A DNA stretch of 64,000 nucleotides from Sclerurus mexicanus. Lineage: Eukaryota > Chordata > Aves > Passeriformes > Furnariidae. The notes under the pieces were generated by a model, which did no database searches, was not told the origin of the DNA, and saw only the letters and a program-made list of their open reading frames with translations. The stretch is from the NCBI GenBank assembly GCA_013396755.1, contig VWZF01001848.1, forward strand, positions 434,001 to 498,000, given 5' to 3'. Each line of letters opens with the position of its first letter. The first letter of the stretch is position 1. The position numbers were made by a program, and so were the translations under genes. This document shows positions 1 to 13,700 of the stretch, one piece after another.

Positions 1-496
1 GTCAGTTTTAATTTACAGGTGCAGGTGTCTATCTGAGAGGACAATCTACAGTCGTAACAAATGGATTTACTGCTGCGAAGAAAGGGCAAGAGACGCCCAT
101 CGCTCTTCCTCCAAAAACGGGACACTGAGGGTGTCCTTCCTGACACGTGCTGCCCAGTGCTGCCCTACATTTGTGCTTCGTCCCTCTGCCCACTTCACAG
201 AGTTGTTCTGAAAACCTGCTTAAAAGCGGGCATATTCTTTAGACTCATACCCTCTAGACTCAGAGTGCTGTCACTAGCTAGCAGGAATGACCTCCAGAGA
301 TGCTATTGTGTACGATGTTGCACAGTGGATAGTAAATGTAACTTTAATGCCAAACCTTTACATGTAGAAACATAATAATTTTATACCCTCCTTTTTTAAC
401 TAGTCTGCAGGTGGCTGTTTCTGGTAGAGCAGTGAGAGAACAGTCTCTGTAGTCGTTCATATTTCCAAAGACATAGAAATAATAGCTGTTAATTAA

Positions 497-519
497 GGGG
501 GGGGGGGGGAGGGGGGTGG
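497..519. repeat. G13-A-G6 run
   Basis: Thirteen G, one A, six G, then TGG in intron 12. It is G-rich enough on the plus strand to support quadruplex-type structure. Confidence 0.85.
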
Positions 520-761
520 AACACAACAAAATTTCCTTAAAGAATGAATCCATATTTTACTTGAAAAAATGTATAAAAATTATCATTCACAATGAAGCCT
601 TATCAATTTGTGAATAATGATTTTAACAGTAATATGTTCTCAGGCACCCAAATTTACTGAATACTTCAAATAAGCATGAAGGACTTGTGAAAAATTGTGC
701 CATTTAATTTTGAAGCATAACTTTACATTTACATTTGAGTAAGAATGTATTACATGAGGCT

Positions 762-865
762 TCAGTTCTAACTCCCTCGTGGATTAAAAAGGCATAATTT
801 ACTCTAAAAGACCTCAGTCCTAACTCCCCAGTGGATTAAAAAGGCATAATTTACTCTAAAAGACC
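762..865. repeat. Tandem duplication of a 52-bp unit
   Basis: Copy 1 at 762-813 and copy 2 at 814-865 differ at three positions. Both contain ggattaaaaaggcataattt and end actctaaaagacc. It lies in intron 12, with no sign of further copies. Confidence 0.95.
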
Positions 866-1325
866 AACAGCACTGAACTACAAAAAAATCCAGTATCTGA
901 ACTTGTAACAGCATTTGCCTACTTCAGTGTATTTGCTGTTATTTCTATGTTGAACACAGGATGGCAGCATTAAATGTCATCTCATCATAACTCAACTGAA
1001 CTGAATTCAAAGAATTATTTTCTTATTAGACTGAGAAAAGCAAATTAGAGTGTTTAATTTCTTCATATAGATATATATGAAAGTAAGGCAAAGTGATACC
1101 TGAGGAATTAATTAATTTTGGACATTAAGATATGTGTCAACTATTGCATACAAAATGAGGTAGGAACACTGAAATATAAGTCTCCAGCAGATTCTGGATA
1201 GAGTTGTTCAAAGAATCCAGCTATTTACACATTAAAAAAAAAAAAAAGGCAGCACACCAGATTTCATGGATATTATAGCATATTCATTTGCCTTTTTTTT
1301 TTGTTAAAAGCTTAAAAAATGCCTT

Positions 1326-1368
1326 TATGAGACTATGACAACCCTTTTTTTTTTTTTATAGTCTCATA
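1326..1368. repeat. Perfect 11-bp inverted repeat with T-rich loop
   Basis: Arms TATGAGACTAT (1326-1336) and ATAGTCTCATA (1358-1368) are perfect complements around a 21-nt loop that contains a long T run. It lies in intron 12, about 260 bases beyond the exon 12 donor in the direction of transcription. Confidence 0.85.
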
Positions 1369-1626
1369 CACACACTTGATAAGAAAGCCACGGAACACTC
1401 ATAGCGCTGAATTTCTACCAGCGACCACAAGATGTCTCTACCTCACCAGAATCTTCACTGTGACTCCAATCCTATTTTCATACCACTCAACTATGAAACT
1501 CACATTAATTTGCTATCTATTCAAATTCTCAGTTAAATAAATGTAGATATCCCTTCTGCTATATCCACTTTTTCACTATAAATTATGGTCTTACTAATAA
1601 AGTATTTCAGATGCATGTTTCCTTAC

Positions 1627-1773
1627 ATCATTAGGAGTCTTCTCCTGTTTCTCATGCTTTTCCCGGTCATATGCCATCTTTTTCAGAAGTTTCTTCATAG
1701 CTTTGTCCTTTTTCTCCTTCTTCTGTCTTTCAGTGTTTTGTTTTCTCACTTGGTTAACAATAAACTTAGGAAT
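1627..1773 (-). CDS. ARHGAP18: ARHGAP18 exon 12, last exon in window
   Basis: This 147-nt, 49-codon exon has phase 0 at both ends, an acceptor ending ...acctag above 1773 and donor gtaagg below 1627. It reads IPKFIVNQVRKQNTERQKKE, KKDKAMKKLLKKMAYDREKH, then EKQEKTPND. Human ARHGAP18 has IPKFIVNQVRKQNTENHKKD at the same place directly after the GAP domain. The segment is very rich in Lys and is probably an extended helix. The following exons, which in human encode the VPQGVIRVQAPHLSKVSMAI region, are not found in 1-1620 and must lie outside the window. Confidence 0.96.
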
Positions 1774-4700
1774 CTAGGTGAATACAGGTAGGAAATATGA
1801 ATAGCTATGTCATTTTCTTAAGTAACCAACTTATCAAAACTTTGTAAATGGACAAATTATCAGGTACTATTAAAAAAATAGTATTTATTTCCAGTAATAA
1901 AGATTCCAATAACATAAAACTGTGAAACAATTTTAAAACCACTCCATTTGTGTGTGGGGGAAGAGAGGTGGAATCATACAGTGTTTTCACTTAGCCAAAA
2001 CAATTCACTCGACACTTCTTGTGTACAATGGTGATAGTTACTTTTCCTCACATGCAGCAAAGGTCAAAACTTTTTCAAATTGCTAATGGACAACAAAGAT
2101 TCAGCTTCTCCACTCTATCTAAGTTAGAGCTTTGCTTGAGAACATGGCACAACTTCATGTTTTATTAAAATGTGCTTTATATAATATTAAGTTTGGCCCA
2201 AAATGGAAATGAAATAAAATACTGTGTTTTCTGCTATCTCTAAGCCAAAAGGTATTGCCCCATAACAATGTATACTGGTAGACCAAATAAAAATATCCCC
2301 CGAGGACTTATTTTTGAGTTCATATATAGTACATACAATATTAAAATTCTGACCATCAGAGTTTAACATCAGATGTAATGATTTTGTTTTGCCCCCATAA
2401 GAGAGCAAGAACCCAGCTGGATGGGGCTGATCTGCCTCTAAATCATGGTGTAACTTCGTATTACTTCTTTGTTCAGATACCTTGTTTGTGAAATTTATCA
2501 TTCCCCGCCCCACCCTTAAAAATACACTTACTGTCCAGAGAAGTTTTTGGTACTGAATCATAAAGCGCATGACATTTGCTGTTCCAGCTGCCATAACAAA
2601 CTCGCTTTGTTCAATAGTCTTTGAGCCAAACCCATGAAACGTGAAAAGGTTTGGGGCCATCACCATCGCAACATTCTTTAATGTCATTTTATTTTTGTCT
2701 CGATGGTCAATTACTCTTTGGAGGAATTCAAGCAGTACCTGAAATAAGAGCAGAACTTACAGCTCAGCTCTGCACATGAAAAGTGAAATGTGCAGAATTA
2801 AACCTGAATGTACAAGGGAACCATGATGTTACATACTTTTTGAAAAAGCTCTTAATTCCTAATGAAATCACATTAAAAGCAATCAATAATATGAGCGTGT
2901 ATATATTTATTCACAGGACTGTAACGCAAGTTTTGTTTCCTTCAAGTAACGAAGTAAAACATTCTTGTTATCATTGTGGATAACACTTTCAAAAGCATTC
3001 ATGTGACTTTGAAGCAGTGCACAGTAAGATTTTTTTCAAAACCATTGTTGTGTAGGTGCATAAGTAGCTTCCCACAGGTGCTTGTGAAGACATTACTGTT
3101 GGCTTTTCTTAAATTGGAAGTGAACACAATAGTGCCAGCTGTCATGGTTATGGAAACATGGAGTGGCTAGTTCTGTAAGGTAAGCAATTCGTGAGTAAAG
3201 CACTGCATTGTGAATGACAGGTAGCCAGCTCAAAACTGGCAATTGTCAATTAATTCAGTTCCAGATAGTTGTAACTCAACTCAGGAGTCCTCTTGACTGC
3301 TTCCACACAGTAAAAAAAACTCAAAAAGAAAGTCTTGTTTGAACAATAAGACCTAGTAGGGTTTTTTGCCTGTAATAGATGATGTTCTGCATACTACACA
3401 AATCCTGCATTTGTTTTTGATCATAGCAGTTTTAATAGTAAGCATATTCTGAAAAAATATTAACAGCTTTGCTTCAAAAGGACAAACACAACGTGGAAGA
3501 CTCCGAGTAACATGCTATAAATAGCAACAGGAAGGGTACATTTCTAGTTTACTGAGAGTAGAAACAACTAGCACAGAGGAAAGTGGGGGGAAAAAAAATC
3601 AAGAGCTAAACCCACTTTGTAAAAACAAACTCACATCCATAATATTCTAACACTGTTTATTTTTTGTATTGGAAATAATGACTGCTGTTGCAAAAAAAAA
3701 AAAAGGGAGTGAAACTTCTAAGAGAAAAGGTTGCTCACTGGGAGATTATTACTGCAATCTCCTGGAAAAATTTCAAGTCACATTCTTAAAAGTCATTTGG
3801 GAGCAATTAGGGTCCTAAGGGTTGGGGTTTTTTCCCAGAAGTTATGTGAGAAAAAAAAAAAACAAAAAACACTAGTTTCAGCATTGACTTCAAACTGAAA
3901 AAAAAAAGAATATTAGACAACAGCATTCATAACAGTGGATTCATAGAAACAAACAAAATACTTGTGCAGGGAAATAGTTTCAACAATTCTAACCTTTAGA
4001 GTGTCTCTGTTTGCTTCAGGTAGAAGGAGAACCAAAAGGTTCAAAGCTTGCAGTTGCTGTTTCCTCGTTGGAAGATCTGCCAGTGAAGCACATGAACCTC
4101 AGTATTTTGAAACTGTTATTTGTACTCTTCAAAAAGCGAGTTCTAAGTGGAAACCTCTTGCAAAATGCTGAATGCACACACATGGCTAATTGTCATAGTA
4201 TGAGAAAGGACTGGCAGATCCTGGTTTTCTGATACTCATTTCCAAATGCTCTTTTAGGATTCAGTTGCTATATGACTCAGCAGTCTTCTGGCAATGTTTT
4301 CTAGTTGCCTTGTGATTCTTTATTTTGCAATGTTACAAGAAGAAATAGTCAGCTAACGGTTCCTCCCTTTTTGAGCCTGTGCCCCAACATATGAAAGGGT
4401 ATATTCAAAACTGCTTTCACAGTTTCTCTGATTGCCTTCACAGTTGCATGGTCTCCCAAGTCACCCACACAGAATGAATACCACATGTTACTGAATCAGG
4501 CAGGTCTTCAGCGACATAAGCAGCAGCAGCTGCAATGGCAAACCAGTGGGGATAAAGCCAAGAGCAGAGAAGCTTAACTACAGCAGTGAATGCTGTACCA
4601 AATGATGCAAGCTATAATTAAAGAACAGTAACATTGGTTCTGCCTTTTACCAGTTGTTCAGTGGTGTGTCAGTCACCCAAAATGTGCAGTGAGTGCATCC

Positions 4701-7700
4701 CTACACTCCTCCACCTCCTAGAAGAGCTCCTACATTCTGGCAGTGTACAGCAGCAGAAAGCCCCAACTCTCTCACATTTGTCACTTGTGATAAACTTTCT
4801 CCTGTCATGCTTTAGAGGACATGGTCTGACAAGTCTTCTCAGCACACTCTTAATGAATCAGGCAATAAATAAAACAAGTGAAGAAGGAGGTACCTGCTCT
4901 TGACATAGTTTTATCACACTATTTCAAAATTCAACAGGGCTATTTTCATGCATCCTGCTGGGATTTCAACTGAATTGCAACTTCAAGCACTTTTCATCCA
5001 AATCACTTTGGGAGACACCAAAATCAAAAAGTTCATCAATGAAATAAAAAAAAGAAAAAAAACCCAAACTCTTACTGACTACTTTATACCATAATAAATA
5101 CCAAGGATCTGAATAAATGAGTGGCAAATTGTATAGCCATTTAAGTCATCAAGTAGTGAGACTAGAGTATCTACCTGCTCTAGATTAAAAGTAAAGCTTA
5201 AACTCAGTTTCAAACTACCATATGTCACAGTGTTCTAAAAGCAATGAGAATCAACCTTTTCCTGGGAAAGTAAGCAAAAATAAAATTGCAAAACAATTAA
5301 AATTCATTACTTAAATTGGAGGTTTCTGTCTATTCACTTAATAACAATTTAGTTTCAGTTGCTTACATTACTTAACAACTTAAGTTGTTCAAATTATGTT
5401 GTTTAAATATTTTATTCTAACCATGCTCCTTAATCATAGTATCATGAAAAACACCACTTACTGTCACAAAGATAGTGCTTTTTCTCTACCACCTAATCTT
5501 CTTACAAGAAATCAACAAGACCGGCAGACAATTTAAACAATGATAGGCTATGAAGTGCTGAGTCTGTTTTGAATCAAATCCTTTGGTTCAATGTAGAAAG
5601 TGGTTTGGATCCTGGCACCTGAGTATTTCTGGGTAAGTAAAACCACAGAAGCCTTCAGACAGCTCAGGAGCAAGAAGCATAAACCCTCTTGGCTCCAATC
5701 ACTATCGAGTCAATGGAACAATCTTGTGGAGTTGTTTGCTGCCAGCATCATGTGAAAGCATTCTGGCCAGCTTTGACTGGCCACTCAGTACTGCACAATC
5801 AACAACACTATGTAGCAGGCCAAAACACCAGCCCTCTACTCCCACCAACCTAGACATTGAACAGCAGCAACTGGGAGACTGACATAGAGCCTAGTTTCTA
5901 AAAATATTCATCTGTCTGCCTGTCAATGGACACTCCCAGGCCCTGAGAGTAGCTCAGTTGGTTAGAGCAAGGTGCTAGTAATGCCAAGGTCATAGGTTTG
6001 ATACCCACATGGGCCATTCACCTATGAGTTGAACCTTCATGGTCATTGTTGGTCCTTTCCAACTCAGAATGTCCTGTGAAAGTGTCTCTGAAAAATGCAC
6101 CATTGCTCCCACTGCAGACAAGCAAAATAAAATGTGTATGCTTCTGTTGAGTGGGGAGTATTAGAAGGTATCTCACCCCTGATTCATTATTGTGAAGCCA
6201 CTCTGTTTAAATTATGTTTTCACAGGAACTTGCAGCTCTCAAGGGACCATGGATAACTGGTAATTCTGGCTATTGTGCTTTAATTTCTCCTGTTGTACAT
6301 GGATAAAAGACCCTACACAATATAAATTATCATTTGTTACATTTTCTGCAAAACTACTTATCTTTGCTGTGGTTTTCTTTTGAAGCAAACACTATTTATA
6401 AACTGATACTGTCATACACAATTTCCTTATAATCCTTCTAATACCTCCTAAAGACTATTGGAAACATCAGAAAATAAAAATGTGCTTTCACTGTATGTGT
6501 TAACTACTAAAATAGTTGTTGCATGAGAAATGTTTTTTGTCCATTAGTAAAAATATGGTCAGTCTTTTCTCAGGAGAACTCACATTGCTGTTATTCAATT
6601 TTTTTCTCAGTTTCACATGTTATTAGTGAAAATACTGCTACAGCATAGAGGTGCTTATCTGCATGGGTATCAATTCTTTCAGCTGAAACAGAAAGGACTC
6701 TACTCACTCTGTACATCTTGGAAAGCTTTGAGATATTCTACAGTGAGGAGTGGCTGAGGCAGTTCACGGATGAAGAGTTTTAAAAGACTTGCTGCATCAT
6801 GTTGCTTTACATTTTCCCAGTTGAAAGTCCCTTCATAAAATTTTGCTTCCAGTTCTTGGCAAAGACCCTGAAAGGCAGTAGATACAGGGAGCACCAGTAA
6901 CACTTGGCTGCTGGAAGCTACCCATTGTACACACAGCAATACTTTCCATACTTTGAAAGAGTGGGGGGAAAAGGACATGTGAAATACCACTTAAGTTCAG
7001 CTGCCACTGATCTTTTACTACAAAAAAGATAAATTTGGGATCAGAAGTGCTGCAAGCAAACACATAGTAATAGGCAGTAGCCAAATCATACAGGAAGAGT
7101 CTCAAGGCCTGCCTCAGGGCCATAATGGAATATACAATAAGAAACAGATATCACACACTCAAGTACACAAGAGTCATTACTTCCCCTCCCCTCAAATATT
7201 AGGCTATAACTAATATAGATAGCAATTCTGAAACCACTATCAAAGGTGTTGCTATAATGTATGTATGGCCAATTTAATAAAAAAAAAAATACAGCAATTA
7301 CTTGTATTGACACACTTTCCTATCAAAATACACACTAAGGTCAGGCTGGTTCTCTTTTTACAACACATGTGACTGAATAGCTGTGTGTCTCGCCATCTAT
7401 AGGGAAGCTCATGTTACTGGGCACATACAGCTTTGCTGAGCACTGTGTGTCAAACATACCCTTTTATGGAAGGGGACTGTACTGCAAATCACAAGGTTAT
7501 GTAGCAGAATAAACAGTACTGAAAGTCTCAGTGGTACATCCTAACTCTGGGGCTGGGAAGGGGTGAGATACTGTTGGCAGCAGACTTCACCATATACCTG
7601 TCCTGCTACCATGGCAGTGCTACAACCGGGCTATCAGAGATGCACAAATGGGAACACACTGCAAAGACCAAGTCGTCCTTAGTCTATTGCTAAGCATTAG

Positions 7701-10700
7701 TCCAGGCCTCATATCCATTTCATTTATTTCCTAGACTGACAACATGGAAAGTATAGAGACAATGGCCCTTGGGCACCTTTCACAAATCCCTCCCTTTTTC
7801 CAGTCTCGGTTACTTTGGATAGAAAAGGATAACAGAAACATTGGCTTGTTTGGTAAAATATGTGCTATGGAAAAATATGGTCATAATTATTTATCTGGAC
7901 AAGAAGGGCACATTGGAGAGAGGATACTAGATAGGTTCCTAAGATACCATTCTCGTTAAATTTAACTTTGCCAAAATGGAAAGTTCCAAAGAAAATGTGG
8001 ACACTTAGGTTGATAAAAAACCTGGATGTTCTCATCTGCCCTCAAGAGAGATTTTCTGTCTCCACTGACTGTGTTGGGGGTTCAAAGGTGCAATGGTCAT
8101 AACTCAGATGTCTGAAGTCAAATGGATATGATTTCCTGATCATCAAAAAAAGCAAGCTTTAGAAACAGAGATGAAAATTCTCCCTGAGGTTCATCAGGTC
8201 CTTCATCCACATTCAGACAAAATCACTGCAGCAAATGCAGCATTAAACATACAGATAAAATGAATTGTTTTAAATGAGAGGCAAGAGTGGAAGTTTCAAC
8301 TGTGTCCTAGTGCTCCAATGCTTAGACTTCAAAGTAAATGTATTTAACTATGGGGCATATCTAATACATTTTTTAATAATAACTCTAAAATCTATAGAAA
8401 ATGATAGTAAAATATTTTTTGTGTCTTTCTATAAAACTACATAATGAGGAAAATGGTTTCTTTTTTAGTTTAAGAAAATAAAAACATCAGTCTAATCATT
8501 ATCTAATCTTATCATTAGTATGACAAATTCTCTCTTTTTCTTAACGTTTTCTATTTGAATAAGTAAAAGAACATATTTGCTAATAAAACAATTGCTTAAT
8601 TTAAAGAAGCAGTTTGTGCAAAAAAAAAAAAGTAAAAAATTAATGAAAGCCAAATAGTGAATGACCCCCTCCCTAGGAAATTGTATTAAACTAATAAAAT
8701 CAAAGAATAAACAAATAAACAAAATCACTCAGAAATCATTCCAGTTTGCGGAACTAATGAGAAGTGGAAAATAAAGAATGGTGGAAAATTGGGGAAAAAA
8801 AGTATCTTAGGTACTGGTAAATAAAACCAATTTTCATAATATTCCCTTCTTTTAGTTGCTTGTAATGAACCAGCTGCTGGATCAAGTTCTACACAACAGA
8901 GGCTGGCAGATATCTTTGGACAGCTGAATCCACTTAAATGGTCCTTTCTGTTTAGAATTTAAGGCCAGTTCAGACTTTTTAACACATTGACTCTTGGCAT
9001 GAATCATACTGTGTACTTAGCTTCCTGCATTAAGGCAAATACTGGGGAAGAGTCTGCATGTAATTGGTACTCACTCTGCCAAGTGACGGTGTGCACAGAC
9101 GTGCCTAACAAGATTGTGCTTAGTGAGGCGAGTAGTTATATTGCTGTTCATAAAAATAAATGTGAGGGGTTCTTCAGTGCACGTTGGCTGCCTTGCCCTA
9201 TAACATAGGTTAAGTCTAGCTATTAAAATACGCTCACAATGACAGAGAAAAGCTTCCTCCTGGGGTAGAAAGACTGTGTAGGAACAGTTCAGATAATTAA
9301 GCTGGTTCAGGGAAAAAGCAAAAGGCTGCAAAGCTCATGCCAAGAATTAACGATATTTTGGCACAACTGAATTTTTCAAAATTGGACACAAGTCTTTTCC
9401 CCAGGACTACACTGGATGAAACCATCAGCTCTCTGGCTAATATAAATCAGTTTTCTTTTTAAAGAGATTTTGTTTTCTGTTTTTGAAGATTTTCATAACA
9501 TGTTGCTAGAATATATTTGTATCACAAAACAAAATCAGCAAATACAGATACATTTTGGGAGATGTTAAGAGTCTGCTCAATGTTTTACCTTTACTCTTGT
9601 TGCAACTCCTGGTATTCTAAGAAGTCCTTCGGTTTCCAGAGTTGTTTCTTCTATCTTGGCAATCAGCTGTCAAACACAAACCAAACTGCATGAAGAACGA
9701 TGCCAATTGAAAATGAGTGGCAGACAGTTCTGATATACTGGAACCTTTATGTTTGCATCTCTGTATGCATATGCATGCATTTGTGCACACAGATAGGTAA
9801 CAAGTGGAGGCACACACACAGTGTGCAAATGGATTACAGCTGTTGTGGAAGAAAACTTTAGTATGGTTCTTACCTTTCTTTATGAATACTATTAAAGAAG
9901 AGTTTGTCTATTTTAGTAAAAAAGAAAACTCTATGTTCTTTAGTTCCTTCAAGTCTCCTCTGAAGACCAAAGAATTTTTGTCAAAAATTACTCTGGCTTC
10001 AAAATTAAATCCCAATTACTACCCCTGTAAAATGTCTCCAAATCAAAACAATTATGGTAACATTAGAGAAGCAGTACTAACTTTCTCAAAAATACTCTTC
10101 TTTAAGACTTTACTACAGAAGAACTAAGAACTTCTAGGCTTTAAAGAAACCTCTGATTTCCAAATTCTGACATTCTCCTAACAAATTCAACAGTTTACAA
10201 TCCTACACATGGCTAAATTTGCAGAAAGGACTTCAAACACATATCATAAATCCTTTTCATCAAGAAGGTATGCGTAGAAGTATTCACTGAAGGATGGATT
10301 TAAGAGTATTCAAGAGAAATCTGTAAACGTCAAAAGCTGATGACATCATTTTAGCACAAATAGTTTTCCCAATGTTTAACTAGGGCAGTGCTTTTGTTAC
10401 ATGTCTTCCTGTGCCAGCTCTTGAGTAAGAAAAATTATGCAACACAGTTGTGTTTTCAACCGTTGCAGAAATTAAAGGGGCTTTACCTACCACTGTATTT
10501 ATGTAACAGATAAATACCATAAAAAGATCAGAAAGATCAGACAGAAAAAACCCATTAAGTTAGAAAACAGCCCTAAAAGTGTCACCCGGTTTATTTTCCA
10601 TGGTTTAAAAAGAAAAGTGCTAATTGACCCCATCCACATCTCACTGTATCTGGCTTACACCAGATCAGTGGCTGCTACTCAGTCTGTTGGACATGAAGAC

Positions 10701-13700
10701 GCTCTGGGCATTATGTGATTTGCCAGCATCACTAAGTCTGGAGGAGACAAGGTCTGGTGGCATTGCTGGTGGCCACAACTCCTTCACACACACTCACAAG
10801 CATCCCCTTGGCCAACAGCAAGAGGTGGCCACTGGCAACCACCAGCCTCCTGCCCATGGGAAACCCCCTCTTGATCTCTATCAGGGCTGCTTTGCATGGC
10901 TTCATCAGCAGGCCAGAGACCTGAATTACTGTCAGCAGAAACTTCTGATGGAGACACATGGACTGCTATTACCCTCAGATTTCCCAGTCAGAAAACCACT
11001 AGGTTAAATTATGTCCTTATTTTTAACTGAAATTCCTCAATTAAATAAAAATTATATGTATTTTTGTTTTTAATTAAGGAGCATTCCTATTAGCTTGCTT
11101 TGTTTCATTTCAGTTATAAACAAGGTACATTTAAAAAGTAGAATGCACAAAAATGTTCCTTCTTGCACTTTATATAAATCCCTTATTCTTGGAAAGCGTG
11201 TGGAAGAAATGGGAAACTTTTTATTTTCATATTCTCATTTAAAGTAAAACTGTATTCCAAATGATGTCTGCACCTTGCAAAACAAATCACATCTATAAGC
11301 TATTAATGTTTATGTAGAATTTTCTTCCTGAAGAACTATGCTTACAAGGGTGCTAGGATAGCACAGTAATCAATCACTTTTTTCAATTTGATTTCTTATT
11401 TCTTGATAGGCTCTTTTCCAGAAATATATGTTTATGATCCCGAGGAAGTAATTTCTGGCATAGATGATACAGCAATAGTTTTCAGAGAATGATACAAAAC
11501 TACTTTGAGTTTTCTGTTTCTCAAAAAACAAGTTAACAAGGCCATACACAAACATATTGAAATGGAGACAAGACAGCACTGAGTTTCTGTGAGTGTTAGG
11601 ACAGGTTCACACACTGTGGTCTCTTTTCTTCTCATGAAATGAGACCTACTATGCATGGGCAGTAAATCCAGGGTCTCCATTATCTTCCTCTTTACCTTCC
11701 CCATTACCATGAGATGACATGGGTCAAAGCGTACTCCCATGTACTAAAGCAACAAGTCTTCTGGAAAAGCACTGCTGCCACCACCACAAGCAGTTATCCA
11801 GCATGATTTCCACCCGCTTAACACCTGCCTTGTGGCTCAAATAATTTCTGAAAGGAGAAAATCACTTGCTGGAAATATAGATTCAGCCTGTGGGACTGGG
11901 AATTTCTACAGAATTTCAAGTATTTCCTCTGAGGGGGTTTAAAAAAAAAAAGGGACAGACAACCTTACTGATAATGGAAGTTACACCACCTTTATGAAAT
12001 GGAATTTTGCTGCATTGGGTTCCTGTATTGATTGTCAGTTTTCACAGGCTTATTAGTGAACTTGTCTAAATCATGAAAGTAATAAAAAATGCAATTTATT
12101 CCTTTTACTCAAAATAAGTCTGATGCAAAGCAACATATCACATTTACTGAATTAGTAAGTAAAGCTGCAAATAAAAGTTATAGTAACTTTGATGGATTAG
12201 AGTATTATACTAAAAATTGCTACAGGAAGCAAATAAATCCAGGACAAAATGTTATGTATGAGTCATCTGCAGGCATGTAACAAGTTGACTTGTTCATGCC
12301 TATTTACCTTTTGAAAAATCAGTGGGATCTTGGTTCCTGGAACCTTCTTCTGATCCTGTTCCAGTAAAATTGACAGTGGGACACCAAACAAGCCAGAGTC
12401 TGAAGAATAAAGCAAAAGAAACTGAGATATCATCCACATCTGTTCCAGTACATGTGATAATGGCATAAACCCACATTTCTGAAGCAGTAAGTCTATTCAA
12501 TACATTCAGAGCTATTGACCTTTTGTTCAAAGTGTCTTAATGTCTTTGTCATCAAGTTACTACACAAAGCATTCCGGCTAAAATGATTCATTCATCTCTT
12601 CCTTGGGAGTCTTCTGTTCTGACTTCGAAATGACATCCACATATTCTGCAGCACACTGAAGCAAATCGCATAAATGAACCATCTGCATGGTTCTGGTTTG
12701 CAGAATGGGTGTGATGATGACCCTGCAATGCAGATCTTCATCACTTATTATAGCTAAGATGTAAATGGCAAGAGTAAAATATCCAGAACTTGGCTACTAA
12801 AATGAGACAAACATAATTATCACCCAGAGTTACTCTGAACACTTAACTCTGTGAGGGTTTTGAAATAAGAGCTTTTCAACTTCTCTGGGTTTGAATTATA
12901 CAACACCGGCAGAATAGCAAGATAATCAACTCACCAAAGGTTTGTTTTGTTTGTTTGTTTCTTTTAAAAAGCAAAAGTGCAGTTAATTCTTGGTTAGAAA
13001 ACAGCCTTTACAATAGTGCTAAGCAACGCAAATTTAAAAAAAAAAAAGGGAATCCAGTCACAGTTAATCTAGCCCTGATGCAAAACCAACCTTATTCTTC
13101 AAGTAAATGGGACTCCCATGTATTTTTGGCCCAGAAGTGAATGACCATTAAAAGAGAGCTATACTAGTAATGACTAACTCAAAGTCTGCTGACACAGAAC
13201 TTTCCTGTCAGAAGTACTGATAATTGCTGTATGTGCAATTTTTCTGAAACAGCATATAACACTACATGTAGTTAAAAACTGCTGCTTGATGTGATTCCAT
13301 GCCAATATTGAACACAGAACACCTGCAATTACTAAAAAAAATTGTCAGCCCTTGAGGAAATGTGATATATATCAAACAAAGATCAGTTTCAGAGCCAGTT
13401 TCAGTTCTTGTATCTCTGTCAGCATAAAACTTCTACCTATAAAATATAAGGAACTCATACATACAGTCAATATCCACACCCCGTAGCTTTATTATGTTGA
13501 AAATCTTGAAAATAGTAAGCGTTTCCATTGAGAAGAAGTTGAAAAATCCAAACTACAGAAGGTCAACAGAAAGGCAGGTCTGGGCACAGCACAGCATTTC
13601 CCATAAGAATTATGTTTTATCATCTTTTACATAGCCAAGCACAAAGAGGAACAGCCAATAGACCCACCACTATAAGAATCAATTGGTCAAACAACATTTC

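Larger units (their letters stand above)
1..1626 (-). other. ARHGAP18: Intron 12, partial
   Basis: AT-rich intron running off the left edge of the window. It holds the 52-bp tandem duplication, the 11-bp inverted repeat, a G run and A/T homopolymers. I searched for the next exon (VPQGVIRVQAP region) and did not find it. Confidence 0.85.

Noticed and set aside
1..1620. Search for ARHGAP18 exons 13-15
   Set aside because: No minus-strand segment reads like the VPQGVIRVQAP or LYEIGGNIGE regions.
2187..2531. Extension of the exon 11 frame for more than 50 codons
   Set aside because: It follows a perfect GTAAGT donor, and exon 12 continues the known protein in phase.
5939..6016. Functional tRNA-Ile gene
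   Set aside because: The acceptor region has extra bases, box B is mutated and a CR1-type tail follows. It is a SINE head.
10624..11007. 127-codon plus-strand frame in intron 7
   Set aside because: No recognisable domain, antisense to the gene, and a minus-strand frame overlaps it.
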